Below the pieces are notes generated by a model. The model had not been told where the DNA came from and ran no database searches. It worked only from the letters and a program-made list of their open reading frames with translations. A DNA stretch of 17,490 nt from an uncultured bacterium (lineage in GTDB: Bacteria > Patescibacteriota > Minisyncoccia > Phycocordibacterales > PALSA-1337). Positions 1 through 7,140 of this stretch are shown here, piece by piece. Made by a program: the position numbers and the translations under genes. Location: contig CAIVGA010000066.1 of assembly GCA_903905325.1 (NCBI GenBank), forward strand, positions 1 to 17,490, in the 5' to 3' direction. Each line of letters begins with the position of its first letter. Position 1 is the first letter of the stretch.

Positions 1-42
1 CCTTCCTGCAAGGTACCGCGCGGCAGAGCCGCGGGGAAATCC

Positions 43-58
43 GCTACCGCGTATTATA
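43..58 (-). promoter_or_regulatory. Leftward promoter -10 and start of a GC-rich leader for a gene beyond the left edge
   Basis: Reading leftward, a perfect TATAAT lies at 53-58 and is followed by CGCGGTAGC. The same -10 plus downstream string, with one mismatch in 16 bases, recurs at 11767-11782 in front of the 444-residue gene. No good -35 is seen at the usual distance. The rest of the leader to the edge is GC-rich, with a possible hairpin CGCGGC-TCT-GCCGCG near 21-35. It ends in GGAAGG at 1-6, which could be the Shine-Dalgarno site of a gene starting just outside the window. Nothing coding is seen in 1-112. Confidence 0.5.
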
Positions 59-112
59 CAGAGAAGGGACTAAATAATCTAGGGTACAAGGAAATTTTGT
101 ATACGATGCGGC

Positions 113-862
113 TTACAGGTTTGAAACAATAACAACGAATTCTCCGCGAACTTTATCGAAATTTTTGGAAAAATAATCTAAGACCACACCGGCCGAACCA
201 CCTACCACCTCCTCAAAAACTTTTGTCAGTTCACGACAGACTGTAACTTTTTTGTTCGGCTTATCCAAATAGTCGCCAACTGCTGAGCTTGATATAAATT
301 CAAAATGTGTATTCAATGACTCCAATGTTTTCATAATCCGATGAGGTGATTCATAAAACACACAAGTTCTCTGGCTTGATACAATTTCCTTGAACAAGGT
401 CTCCCTTCCCTTTTTGTGAGGCAAAAAACCAAGGAATATAAAATTCGCACAAGGAACCCCTGAAATAGATAATGAAGCGGTCAAAGCTGAAGGACCTGGG
501 ACAGATTCAATCTTCACAGAACCGTCAGAAATTTCAGCCACCAATTCACGGCGAATAATCGAGACCAATTCTGCACCAGGATCAGAAATACCAGGAGTGC
601 CAGCATCAGAAACCAAAGCAAGTTTTTTACCTTCTTTGAGAAGTTGTATAATTTGTTCGACTTTTGAAAGTTTACTATAGGCATGATAAGAAATAGTCGC
701 TGTATTGATCTCGTGACGAGTGAGCAATCTCTTTGTCATGCGAGTATCTTCACAGAGAATTACATCTACACTAGCGAGTATTTTTAGTGCACGAATAGTA
801 ATATCCTCGAGATTACCGATCGGAGTTGCAACGATGTATAAAACCGCGTTCGAATTGGTCAT
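113..862 (-). CDS. rsmI: 16S rRNA (cytidine-1402-2'-O)-methyltransferase RsmI
   Basis: RsmI uses S-adenosylmethionine to methylate the ribose of C1402 in the decoding centre of 16S rRNA. The 249-residue protein has the family's motifs in order: VATPIGNLEDITIRAL near the N-terminus (11-26), CEDTRMTKRLL (37-47), SDAGTPGISDPG (about 85-96) and VPGPSALTASLSISG (about 120-134) in the tetrapyrrole-methylase fold. The C-terminus is a little shorter than in E. coli RsmI (about 286 residues), so the small C-terminal extension is probably absent. No Shine-Dalgarno site precedes the ATG; instead a promoter abuts it (869-897), suggesting a leaderless mRNA. It is divergent from the ATP-grasp gene, with 57 bases between them. 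Confidence 0.95.
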   Translation of the reverse strand: MTNSNAVLYIVATPIGNLEDITIRALKILASVDVILCEDTRMTKRLLTRHEINTATISYHAYSKLSKVEQIIQLLKEGKKLALVSDAGTPGISDPGAELVSIIRRELVAEISDGSVKIESVPGPSALTASLSISGVPCANFIFLGFLPHKKGRETLFKEIVSSQRTCVFYESPHRIMKTLESLNTHFEFISSSAVGDYLDKPNKKVTVCRELTKVFEEVVGGSAGVVLDYFSKNFDKVRGEFVVIVSNL

Positions 863-868
863 AAATTC

Positions 869-897
869 ACATTATCATGATTTGTGAACGACGCCAA
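869..897 (-). promoter_or_regulatory. rsmI promoter, likely leaderless start
   Basis: On the minus strand TTGGCG (892-897), a 17-base spacer ending in TGA, and TAATGT (869-874) form an extended -10 promoter. Only six bases separate the -10 from the rsmI ATG at 862, so transcription should begin at or beside the start codon. The same arrangement is seen before mraY, the ATE-like gene and radC. Confidence 0.6.
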
Positions 898-919
898 ATT
901 GTATTAGACTTTATAATAT

Positions 920-2167
920 ATGAAAATTTTTTATGTCACACGCGATATTGAACGTGCACTTGGTACAGAACCAAGTGAAAACTACATAATCATCACCAAC
1001 CGCACCCCTTATTCTGAATCCATACAGAAAAATTATCCAGATTTTGTGCATTTGATAAGTGCAGCAGACATAAATGTGGACAATAAAGACATGGCAATTA
1101 GTCAAGGACTTCTAGACACTGTCGCACTTTTGAAAAGTAATATTGCAAAAAAACTTATTGACTCCCCTATAATGGTTTTCAAAAACACCGCTCTAATAGA
1201 AGCAGTTGTCAAAGAAAACGGCTGGACTTTACTCAACCCTTTTTCAAAATTGGCCGAAAAAATAGAAAACAAAATAACTCAAATTGCTTGGCTAGGTGAA
1301 CTTGGAAATAAATACTTGCCTCCTCACACTGTTGCTTTAACAAAAGACTTGGTTTGGAAAAAAGAACCTCTGATAATTCAATGGGAACACGGACATACTG
1401 GTCTTGGAACAATACTCATAAATAGCGACGCCGAACTCACTGAGCTCAAAAGTAAATTCCCAGAAAGAACGGCACGTGCCACAAGTTTCATAAACGGTCC
1501 TTCATTCACAATAAATGTTGTTGTAAACAAATCGGAGGTTCTTCTCGGAAATATCAGCTATCAGATTACCGGCCTACCACCTTTCACCGATAATGTTTTC
1601 AGCACAATAGGAAACGATTGGAGTCTGACGCACTCAATTTTGTCCGAAGCTGAAATTGAAGAAATTCATAACATGGCCAAAGAAATTGGTGCTTTGATGT
1701 CACGTGACGGGTGGAAGGGTCTGTTTGGCTTGGATTTTATAAAAGATGATGAGCGTGGACGAATTTTTCTTATTGAAATAAACGCAAGACAACCAGCTTC
1801 AACAACTTACGAATCATTCCTACAAGAAGAAAATCGTAGAAACGGTTTGGTTGGAGCAACAATTTTTGAGGCACATATAGCAGCGATTTCAGGTAAAAAC
1901 ATTGATTCAACTCCGATTATCCCTATCAATGACGGCGCTCAAATTATTCAACGTATTACAAAAAAAATTCATACTAGTGCCAATAGTCTTATTGATGTTC
2001 CGACCGACGAAATTTCTGGCACACTAGAATTGTTGGGATATCGTGTCATCGGATATCCAAACACAGCTATCAATGAAGATCTTCTGCGTATCCAGTCGCA
2101 AAAAGGTATCATGGAAACCCATGGCAAATTTAATGCTCGTGGAAAAGAAATACTCGAAATTCTATGA
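920..2167 (+). CDS. ATP-grasp ligase of unknown substrate
   Basis: The family joins a carboxylate to an amine or thiol through an acyl-phosphate made from ATP. Over 415 residues the ATP-grasp features are visible: a flexible glycine loop EHGHTGLGT (156-164), the strand GLFGLDFIKDD (267-277) and the metal-binding IFLIEINARQPAS (282-294) with the E-x-N pair. The N-terminal 120 residues form a divergent pre-ATP-grasp region. It is not a recognisable Ddl, PurK or RimK, so the substrate is unknown. The TGA stop overlaps the ATG of the next gene (ATGA at 2164-2167), so the two are translationally coupled and probably share a pathway; joining and cutting of a peptide or amide is the simple reading. 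No Shine-Dalgarno site is present. A TATAAT at 912-917 lies only two bases before the ATG, which is too close for normal initiation, so the true start or promoter is uncertain. Confidence 0.75.
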   Translation: MKIFYVTRDIERALGTEPSENYIIITNRTPYSESIQKNYPDFVHLISAADINVDNKDMAISQGLLDTVALLKSNIAKKLIDSPIMVFKNTALIEAVVKENGWTLLNPFSKLAEKIENKITQIAWLGELGNKYLPPHTVALTKDLVWKKEPLIIQWEHGHTGLGTILINSDAELTELKSKFPERTARATSFINGPSFTINVVVNKSEVLLGNISYQITGLPPFTDNVFSTIGNDWSLTHSILSEAEIEEIHNMAKEIGALMSRDGWKGLFGLDFIKDDERGRIFLIEINARQPASTTYESFLQEENRRNGLVGATIFEAHIAAISGKNIDSTPIIPINDGAQIIQRITKKIHTSANSLIDVPTDEISGTLELLGYRVIGYPNTAINEDLLRIQSQKGIMETHGKFNARGKEILEIL

Positions 2168-2928
2168 ATTCAAAAACCTTATCATCTAGTGCCATGTCAA
2201 TCATAGATCAGTATATAAATTTTACGGTTGGTGGAGCGGTATGTTCAATACCCTATTTCAATAATAAAACAGTGAATCTTAGGCACGCTTTGCGAACATA
2301 TATAGGAAAAGGTAGTCCAAGAGAAATTCGAGATGAGATCACATCTATTTTGGTAAAAAATCATGTATCAATTGAGACGCTGATTCCGGAATCCCTAAAA
2401 AAACTTATTGTTGATAATAAGATTGGCATAGACTGTTCGGCTCTAGCTTATTATATTCTCAACGCTGAAAGTGAATCGAATGGTAAAGGAAGTCTCAAGA
2501 AACACATTTCTTTTATTAATAGACGTGGATTCTTTGGGAAAATCCGTGCCAAACTTCGTCCTGTAGAAAATTGTGATGTCTCAACACTTGCTGATGATAA
2601 AAATAGTTCAGTTGTTAATTTAAAAGAGATTGCACCAGGTGATATGATCGCGATGATTGGCGGACCAGATAATAATGACAGAGATCATATCCTAGTCGTG
2701 CACAGAGTGGATTATCAAGACTCGGTGCCACAGAATTCTAAACCAGTGGCGATTTATTATACTCACGCTGTCGCATACCCGGAAGATGGATTATACGGAA
2801 CGGGGGTGAGGCAAGGAAAAATTGAATTGACTAACGCAAGCAAAAATATTTTAGAAGCACAATGGTCAGAAAATCAAATGCTTGAGAGGGCTAAAAAATC
2901 AAAGATGGAGATTAGGAGGGTTGTCTAA
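2164..2928 (+). CDS. NlpC/P60-like cysteine hydrolase, apparently cytosolic
   Basis: The 254-residue protein has features of the NlpC/P60 papain-like fold: GIDCSALAYYIL (88-99) with Cys91 as candidate nucleophile, the loop APGDMIAM (157-164), and DHILVVHRVD (174-183) with His175 as candidate base. A third polar residue could be His201 in YTHAVAY. Such enzymes cleave peptide or amide bonds, often gamma-D-Glu linkages in cell-wall peptides. There is no signal peptide or membrane helix, so it should act in the cytosol, unlike a wall hydrolase. It starts inside the stop codon of the ATP-grasp gene, and mraY follows 42 bases later. A role in trimming or amidating a peptide made by the upstream ligase is inferred. 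Similarity outside the three motifs is weak. Confidence 0.65.
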   Translation: MNSKTLSSSAMSIIDQYINFTVGGAVCSIPYFNNKTVNLRHALRTYIGKGSPREIRDEITSILVKNHVSIETLIPESLKKLIVDNKIGIDCSALAYYILNAESESNGKGSLKKHISFINRRGFFGKIRAKLRPVENCDVSTLADDKNSSVVNLKEIAPGDMIAMIGGPDNNDRDHILVVHRVDYQDSVPQNSKPVAIYYTHAVAYPEDGLYGTGVRQGKIELTNASKNILEAQWSENQMLERAKKSKMEIRRVV

Positions 2929-2934
2929 ATAACC

Positions 2935-2964
2935 TTGTCCCACCCCCTATTTACGTGTTAATGT
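2935..2964 (+). promoter_or_regulatory. mraY promoter, likely leaderless start
   Basis: TTGTCC (2935-2940), an 18-base spacer ending in TGT, and TAATGT (2959-2964) form an extended -10 promoter, with six bases between the -10 and the ATG at 2971. The -10 hexamer and its spacing match those of rsmI exactly. mraY may therefore be transcribed on its own as well as by read-through from the ligase pair. Confidence 0.5.
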
Positions 2965-2970
2965 GTATGC

Positions 2971-4125
2971 ATGATAACAATCCTGCAAGGCACAGTAGAT
3001 TTGGCCTATATCATCGGTTTTGCCCTTATAGGGGCTATCGTAGCCTTCCTTTGGGCCCCTTTTTTGACCAGTTTTTTGTACCGTTTTCACGTCATTAAAA
3101 CCCCAAAAACAGAGCTCGCCACCGTCGGTTCTCACGCCTACAAATCCAGCACACCGATAATGGGAGGTCTTCTAATAGTAATCACCGTCGCCGTGATTAC
3201 TTACTTTTTTAACTGGTCAAGAAGCTTCACATTTGTACCTGTCGGAGTCATGCTTATTTCCGCGGCTTTGGGTGCTATCGATGATCTTTTGAATGTGTAT
3301 GGATCAGAAAGACATTCACGAAAACTCGGCCATGTCATCAACCTAATTCGTGTGCACAAAGAATGGCGCATGAGACTTTGGTATATCGTGACTTTTCCTT
3401 GGACAATGTTCAAGCGTTTGTCAGTATGGTTCGGTTCACGGACAAATCGCGGTGTCTTCGTTCATGAAAAATTAACTCTGCAGTTTATCGCCGGAGCACT
3501 CACGGCGTGGTGGATTTATACAAAGCTCGGACCAGCTTGGCATTTTATTTATTTACCATTCCAAGACCAAACAATATTCGGTTGGACAATATCCCCCATC
3601 AATGTCGGCTGGTTCATTGTTCCCATAATTATATTCATTGTCATGTTCACTGCCAACGCCGTCAACATTGCTGATGGTATGGATGGTCTTGCTGGCGGAA
3701 TGCTTATTATAACTTTTAGTGCACTTACACTTCTCAGTTGGATTAATGGTTTTGGTGAAATTGCTATTTTGAATGCCACGACCGTCGGAGCAGTTGCAGC
3801 TTATACTTATTTCAATATAAAACCGGCGCGATTTATCATGGGTGATGTGGGATCCTTGAGCCTCGGCGCACTTCTAGCAGTCAATGCCATGGCGATCGGT
3901 GAAATCACAACTCTCTTTTTCCTTGGGTTTATGTTTTATATCGAGGCGCTCACTGTCGTCATTCAAGTTGCATCACGCTATACTCTCGGACGAAAAATTT
4001 TCAAAATGGCACCACTTCATCACCACTTCGAACTCAAGGGTTGGAGTGAAGAAAAAACTGTTATGCGTTTCTGGGTTGTGCACTTTATGTTCGTGGTCTT
4101 TGGATTCTGGTTGGCGTTGCATTAA
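2971..4125 (+). CDS. mraY: Phospho-N-acetylmuramoyl-pentapeptide transferase MraY
   Basis: MraY moves phospho-MurNAc-pentapeptide from UDP to undecaprenyl phosphate at the inner face of the membrane, giving lipid I. The 384-residue polytopic protein shows PIMGG (62-66), the catalytic pair in AIDDLLNVY (102-110), NAVNIADGMDGLAGG (229-243), GDVGSLSLG (291-299) and PLHHHFELKGWSE (348-360). The stretch between the DD pair and LTLQFIAG (168-175) is about 40 residues longer than in E. coli MraY and contains a basic segment then an aromatic one (LWYIVTFPWTMF). No Shine-Dalgarno site; a promoter abuts the ATG. It lies after the ATP-grasp/NlpC pair and before the ATE-like and Mpl-like genes, giving a cell-wall theme to the block. 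Confidence 0.95.
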   Translation: MITILQGTVDLAYIIGFALIGAIVAFLWAPFLTSFLYRFHVIKTPKTELATVGSHAYKSSTPIMGGLLIVITVAVITYFFNWSRSFTFVPVGVMLISAALGAIDDLLNVYGSERHSRKLGHVINLIRVHKEWRMRLWYIVTFPWTMFKRLSVWFGSRTNRGVFVHEKLTLQFIAGALTAWWIYTKLGPAWHFIYLPFQDQTIFGWTISPINVGWFIVPIIIFIVMFTANAVNIADGMDGLAGGMLIITFSALTLLSWINGFGEIAILNATTVGAVAAYTYFNIKPARFIMGDVGSLSLGALLAVNAMAIGEITTLFFLGFMFYIEALTVVIQVASRYTLGRKIFKMAPLHHHFELKGWSEEKTVMRFWVVHFMFVVFGFWLALH

Positions 4126-4166
4126 AATTAGGCATAAAGCGTTAAATCAGTTTAATTAGGTAAAAT

Positions 4167-4207
4167 AAAAAAACCGCCTTTTTGAAAATTTCTTTCCATT
4201 AAGACGG
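4167..4207 (-). terminator. Rho-independent terminator of the 4211-4588 gene
   Basis: On the minus strand CCGTCTT (4201-4207) pairs with AAGGCGG (4174-4180) in a seven-base stem with one G-U pair; a shorter inner stem GAAA/TTTC is possible. Seven T residues follow (4167-4173). It starts four bases after the stop codon. Confidence 0.65.
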
Positions 4208-4210
4208 ATG

Positions 4211-4588
4211 TTAGCACTGGTTGCGAACGCAATATTCATACCATGCCGTGATGTTCTGGTCCCCGAATGGCACATTTTTCGGATAGGGTGTATCCGGAAG
4301 ATTGTGTTTGTCACGAATCGTTGCGATGAGCCAGACCCAGACGCCAAACATATCCCAATCGACTGATTTCGGATCCAGTTGACTAGTGTTCATGTTTGAA
4401 AACCTGGACTTGATATGTGTCGCGAGGACAGCGAATATCTTCGGTCCCAACGCTACCAAAGGACCCTTTTCATCCGATCGGTTAAATTCAACCTCGGCGG
4501 GGTGGCCTCCAAACTTTATACACCTTTCCAATTTTTCGAGAAGATCGACGATTGACTGTGTGTCAGTTCCAATGGGCGTATCACTCAT
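4211..4588 (-). CDS. Hypothetical protein, 125 residues
   Basis: Not recognised. The start is placed at 4588 (MSDTPIGTD) because AAAGGA (4595-4600) lies six bases upstream; an in-frame ATG at 4627 would add 13 residues but lacks such a site. The protein is soluble, without signal peptide or membrane helix. An amphipathic N-terminal helix (IVDLLEKLERCIKF) is followed by a mixed region and a tryptophan-rich hydrophobic helix (WDMFGVWVWLIATI). The gene is monocistronic with its own promoter and terminator, opposes its neighbours, and has a G+C-richer composition than mraY or the ATE-like gene. The coding strand is supported by these signals; a 95-codon antisense frame has none. Confidence 0.7.
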   Translation of the reverse strand: MSDTPIGTDTQSIVDLLEKLERCIKFGGHPAEVEFNRSDEKGPLVALGPKIFAVLATHIKSRFSNMNTSQLDPKSVDWDMFGVWVWLIATIRDKHNLPDTPYPKNVPFGDQNITAWYEYCVRNQC

Positions 4589-4637
4589 ACTTGTTCCTTT
4601 GTTAAGTAGTGAACTGTTCTGTGGCAACTCTTCAAAG

Positions 4638-4664
4638 ACTATATTACTGGCATGGGTATGTCAA
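4638..4664 (-). promoter_or_regulatory. Putative promoter of the 4211-4588 gene
   Basis: On the minus strand a perfect TTGACA (4659-4664) is followed by a 15-base spacer and TATAGT (4638-4643). The spacer is shorter than the usual 17, so the exact -10 is uncertain. The leader would be about 40-45 bases long and ends in the Shine-Dalgarno AAAGGA. Confidence 0.45.
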
Positions 4665-4693
4665 CGTGGCTAGATAAAATCAAAGTATTAACA

Positions 4694-4814
4694 AATGAGG
4701 TCAAAAGCTGACCATCATTTTACAAATCATTGAGGTCGCAGAAGATTTTTCATCACCAAAATACGGCTCAAAACATAAGGTCTAATTCCATTTTTAGCTG
4801 GTTGCGACCTCATT
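4694..4814. repeat. Three copies of an ATGAGGTC element, two inverted, in an intergenic region
   Basis: AATGAGGTC occurs at 4694-4702 and TGAGGTCGCA at 4731-4740. The exact reverse complement TGCGACCTCA is at 4803-4812, continuing into TT so that the inverted copy reads AATGAGGTCGCA. The first copy also forms its own hairpin, GGTCA-AAAGC-TGACC (4699-4713). No convincing gene was seen in this divergent intergenic stretch (4589-4871). It could be paired protein-binding sites or a long-looped RNA stem. Confidence 0.45.
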
Positions 4815-4855
4815 ACTTTCAACCGACCATATCCCACACCTAGGCATCATTTTCA

Positions 4856-4864
4856 TGTTAAAAT
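4856..4864 (+). promoter_or_regulatory. Extended -10 of the ATE-like gene, likely leaderless start
   Basis: TGTTAAAAT (4856-4864) is an extended -10 element seven bases before the ATG at 4872. No clear -35 and no Shine-Dalgarno site are seen, as expected for a leaderless message with an extended -10 promoter. Confidence 0.5.
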
Positions 4865-4871
4865 CACTCTT

Positions 4872-5537
4872 ATGAATTACTTGCATTGGGATCAAAAAAC
4901 TTTAGATAATGCCTCAGAGAAAGAAATTTCTCTTGCATATGGTCGTGGCTACGTATTTACGCGTCTTGGAAAAGGTATTATGCAGCAGACGAGAAGTGTA
5001 CGTATAGATCTAAAAAAGTTTGCACTAACAAGTGAAAATCGCAGAATTTTAAAAAAGGTTGGTGCCGACGGAAAAACTGGTGGACTTGGATTAAATGTCA
5101 CGACACTTCCCTTTTTAAATTACAATTGGACTATTGGTAGACTGGCCAAAGACTTTTATGAAGCAAAATTTGGTGTAGGAATCATGAGTGCGAATAAAAT
5201 AAAAGAAATGCTTACTGATGTCGAAAAAAGTAACTTCAATACACTTCTGAGTTACAAATTGGGTTATGCAATATGTTATTCCAACTCCGAGATTCTTCAC
5301 TATTCATTCCCTTTTTATGATTTATCATCTGCGCCCAAAGATATGGGACTTGGAATGATGGTGGAAGCTGTTCAATACGCACAAGATTCTGGAAAAAGAT
5401 ACATTTATCTGGGATCACTTCAGAGACCTGGTGATACTTACAAATTACAATTCGAAGGGCTTGAATGGTTCGATGGTAAAGCTTGGCGAGACAATCTTGG
5501 ATCGGTGAAGGAAATTCTAACTTCTGCTAAAATGTAG
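4872..5537 (+). CDS. Arginyl-tRNA-protein transferase-like (ATE/GNAT) protein
   Basis: The 221-residue protein follows the ATE family layout: a short N-terminal part (GRGYVFTRLGKGIMQQ, 24-39, then RSVRIDLKKF and LTSENRRILKK, 41-62) and a GNAT-like C-terminal half with SFPFYD (145-150), DMGLGMMVEAVQYAQ (157-171) and YIYLGSL (177-183). ATE enzymes pass an amino acid from aminoacyl-tRNA to a protein N-terminus. Here the N-terminal cysteine cluster typical of ATE/Bpt is absent and the protein is slightly short. The Mpl-like ligase starts 14 bases after its tandem TAG stops, so the two are probably one unit. A tRNA-dependent aminoacyl transfer to a cell-wall precursor, functionally like FemX, is an attractive inference, but the acceptor cannot be read from sequence. 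Confidence 0.6.
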   Translation: MNYLHWDQKTLDNASEKEISLAYGRGYVFTRLGKGIMQQTRSVRIDLKKFALTSENRRILKKVGADGKTGGLGLNVTTLPFLNYNWTIGRLAKDFYEAKFGVGIMSANKIKEMLTDVEKSNFNTLLSYKLGYAICYSNSEILHYSFPFYDLSSAPKDMGLGMMVEAVQYAQDSGKRYIYLGSLQRPGDTYKLQFEGLEWFDGKAWRDNLGSVKEILTSAKM

Positions 5538-5551
5538 TAGCGAAAAAAATT

Positions 5552-7018
5552 ATGATCGATTCACTAAAATTACCTAAACACGTTCATGTCATAGGTATTT
5601 GTGGTGTAGCAACTAGTGCGCTAGCCATCGCTTTCCAAGAACGTGGAATTAAAGTCACTGGAAGTGATAAAGGATTCTTTCCACCAATTTCTACTGAATT
5701 AGAAAAACATAAGATTTCTTATTATGCTGGTTGGCATCCAGAAAAAATGATCGAAAATGGTATACCAGACGTCGTCATGGTTGGAGCTGCTTCTGGTAGT
5801 CAAAACCCGGAGACAGCTTACGCAAAGGAACACAATATCCCTATGTATTCTTATCCAGAAATAATTGGCACTTTTTTTGCTAAAGAAAATTCTGTAGTCT
5901 GCGTCGGAACTTGGGGTAAAACATCTTCTTCAGCTTTGCTTTCTTTTATACTCGACCACGCTGGTTATAATCCAACTTATATGTTTGGTGGCGTTTCATC
6001 TTCTCATAAATCTTCGGCTCGCCTAACAGATAGCAAATGGAGCGTCTTTGAAGGTGATGAATATAAGAGTTCGCCAACTGATCCAACCGCAAAATTCTTT
6101 TATTACAAACCTACTCACCTTTTACTTACAGCTGTCTCTTGGGATCATGCTGATCTATATCCAACAGAAACAGCTTATTTTGATACTTTCAAAAAATTGA
6201 TTTCTGGCGCTAATTTTATTGTGGGTTGTGCGGATCATGAAGGAGTAAGAAAAGTTCTTGGCGAATTCAAAGATAAAAAAGTTTTATACGGACGAGATGG
6301 TGGCGAAGTCTCTGGTCAGACTTCTTCTTATGTTTATTCCAAAATTTCTCAAAATACTGATGGTCTTGATTTTGTTATCACTCACAATTGCAAGGAATAC
6401 AATGTGCACTCACCAATGATGGGTGCTTTTCAAGCCGAAAACATCACAGGATGTTTTGCTATGGCACACGAACTTGGAGTTACTGCAGATAAAATCATTG
6501 AAGCAATTGCTAAATTCAAAGGTTTGAAAAGGCGCATGGAAAAAAGGTTGGACGGTGCTTCTGAAAGTGGTGGCATAACCGTAATAGACGACATCGCGCA
6601 TTCCCCAGAGAAAGCTCGTTCTGTACTTTCAACACTTCGAGCAATTTATAATGAAAAAGTAATCGTCGTATTTGAACCAAATATTGGCGGTCGTAGTCGT
6701 GAGTCCATGACAAAATATGATAATGCTTTTAAAGACGCAGACTTGGTTATTATCCCTCGTTTAACAAAATTGAAAGTCGCTGAGGATTCAAAAGCTAATT
6801 TAAAAGCCGTCAATTCGAGTAAAATCGAAGCTCCCATGGAAGGAGACGAATTGACTGCGACGATAGCCAAGACACATAAGAATGTAAAATATATTTCAGA
6901 AGATAAAGACTTGGTTGAATTTCTAATTTCTAATTGCAAAAAAAGTGACGTTATCGCTTTTCTAGGCTCCCACGGTTTTAGAGGAATGATAGAGGAAACC
7001 GTAAAGAAATTGGCTTAA
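5552..7018 (+). CDS. Mur ligase of the Mpl/MurC type
   Basis: Mpl attaches a tripeptide, and MurC L-alanine, to UDP-MurNAc using ATP in the cytosol. The 488-residue protein has an N-terminal Rossmann domain (HVIGICGVATSALA, 12-25), the Mur P-loop GTWGKTS (119-125), EGDEY (167-171) and DHADLYP (198-204) as in Mpl, GAFQAENITG (291-300) where the usual His before Asn is missing, and the C-terminal domain with GLKRRME (324-330), DDIAHSP (346-352) and FEPN (374-377). The E-G-D-E-Y and DHADLYP signatures favour Mpl over MurC, but both reactions are open and it may serve as the organism's MurC. No Shine-Dalgarno site; it starts 14 bases behind the ATE-like gene, pointing to coupled expression. Confidence 0.8.
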   Translation: MIDSLKLPKHVHVIGICGVATSALAIAFQERGIKVTGSDKGFFPPISTELEKHKISYYAGWHPEKMIENGIPDVVMVGAASGSQNPETAYAKEHNIPMYSYPEIIGTFFAKENSVVCVGTWGKTSSSALLSFILDHAGYNPTYMFGGVSSSHKSSARLTDSKWSVFEGDEYKSSPTDPTAKFFYYKPTHLLLTAVSWDHADLYPTETAYFDTFKKLISGANFIVGCADHEGVRKVLGEFKDKKVLYGRDGGEVSGQTSSYVYSKISQNTDGLDFVITHNCKEYNVHSPMMGAFQAENITGCFAMAHELGVTADKIIEAIAKFKGLKRRMEKRLDGASESGGITVIDDIAHSPEKARSVLSTLRAIYNEKVIVVFEPNIGGRSRESMTKYDNAFKDADLVIIPRLTKLKVAEDSKANLKAVNSSKIEAPMEGDELTATIAKTHKNVKYISEDKDLVEFLISNCKKSDVIAFLGSHGFRGMIEETVKKLA

Positions 7019-7044
7019 ATTTGAGTATTTTAAATTACATACTA

Positions 7045-7074
7045 TTGACTTTATGGTGCTATTTGTATTATAAT
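7045..7074 (+). promoter_or_regulatory. Sigma-70-like promoter of the EamA-family gene
   Basis: TTGACT (7045-7050), an 18-base spacer and a perfect TATAAT (7069-7074). The leader of about 60 bases ends with GGAGGT (7131-7136) before the ATG at 7141. The promoter is immediately downstream of the Mpl-like gene and makes the next gene an independent unit. Confidence 0.75.
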
Positions 7075-7140
7075 AGCTAAATAGCAGGAATTTGAAAACA
7101 ACAAAACAACATAGTTAGTCAACCCTTAATGGAGGTTCGT

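Noticed and set aside
920..2167. D-alanine--D-alanine ligase (Ddl)
   Set aside because: The ATP-grasp motifs are general; Ddl-specific signatures are not seen.
4386..4673. 95-codon plus-strand frame opposite the 4211-4588 gene
   Set aside because: The minus-strand frame has a promoter, Shine-Dalgarno site and terminator; the plus frame has none and its protein looks random.
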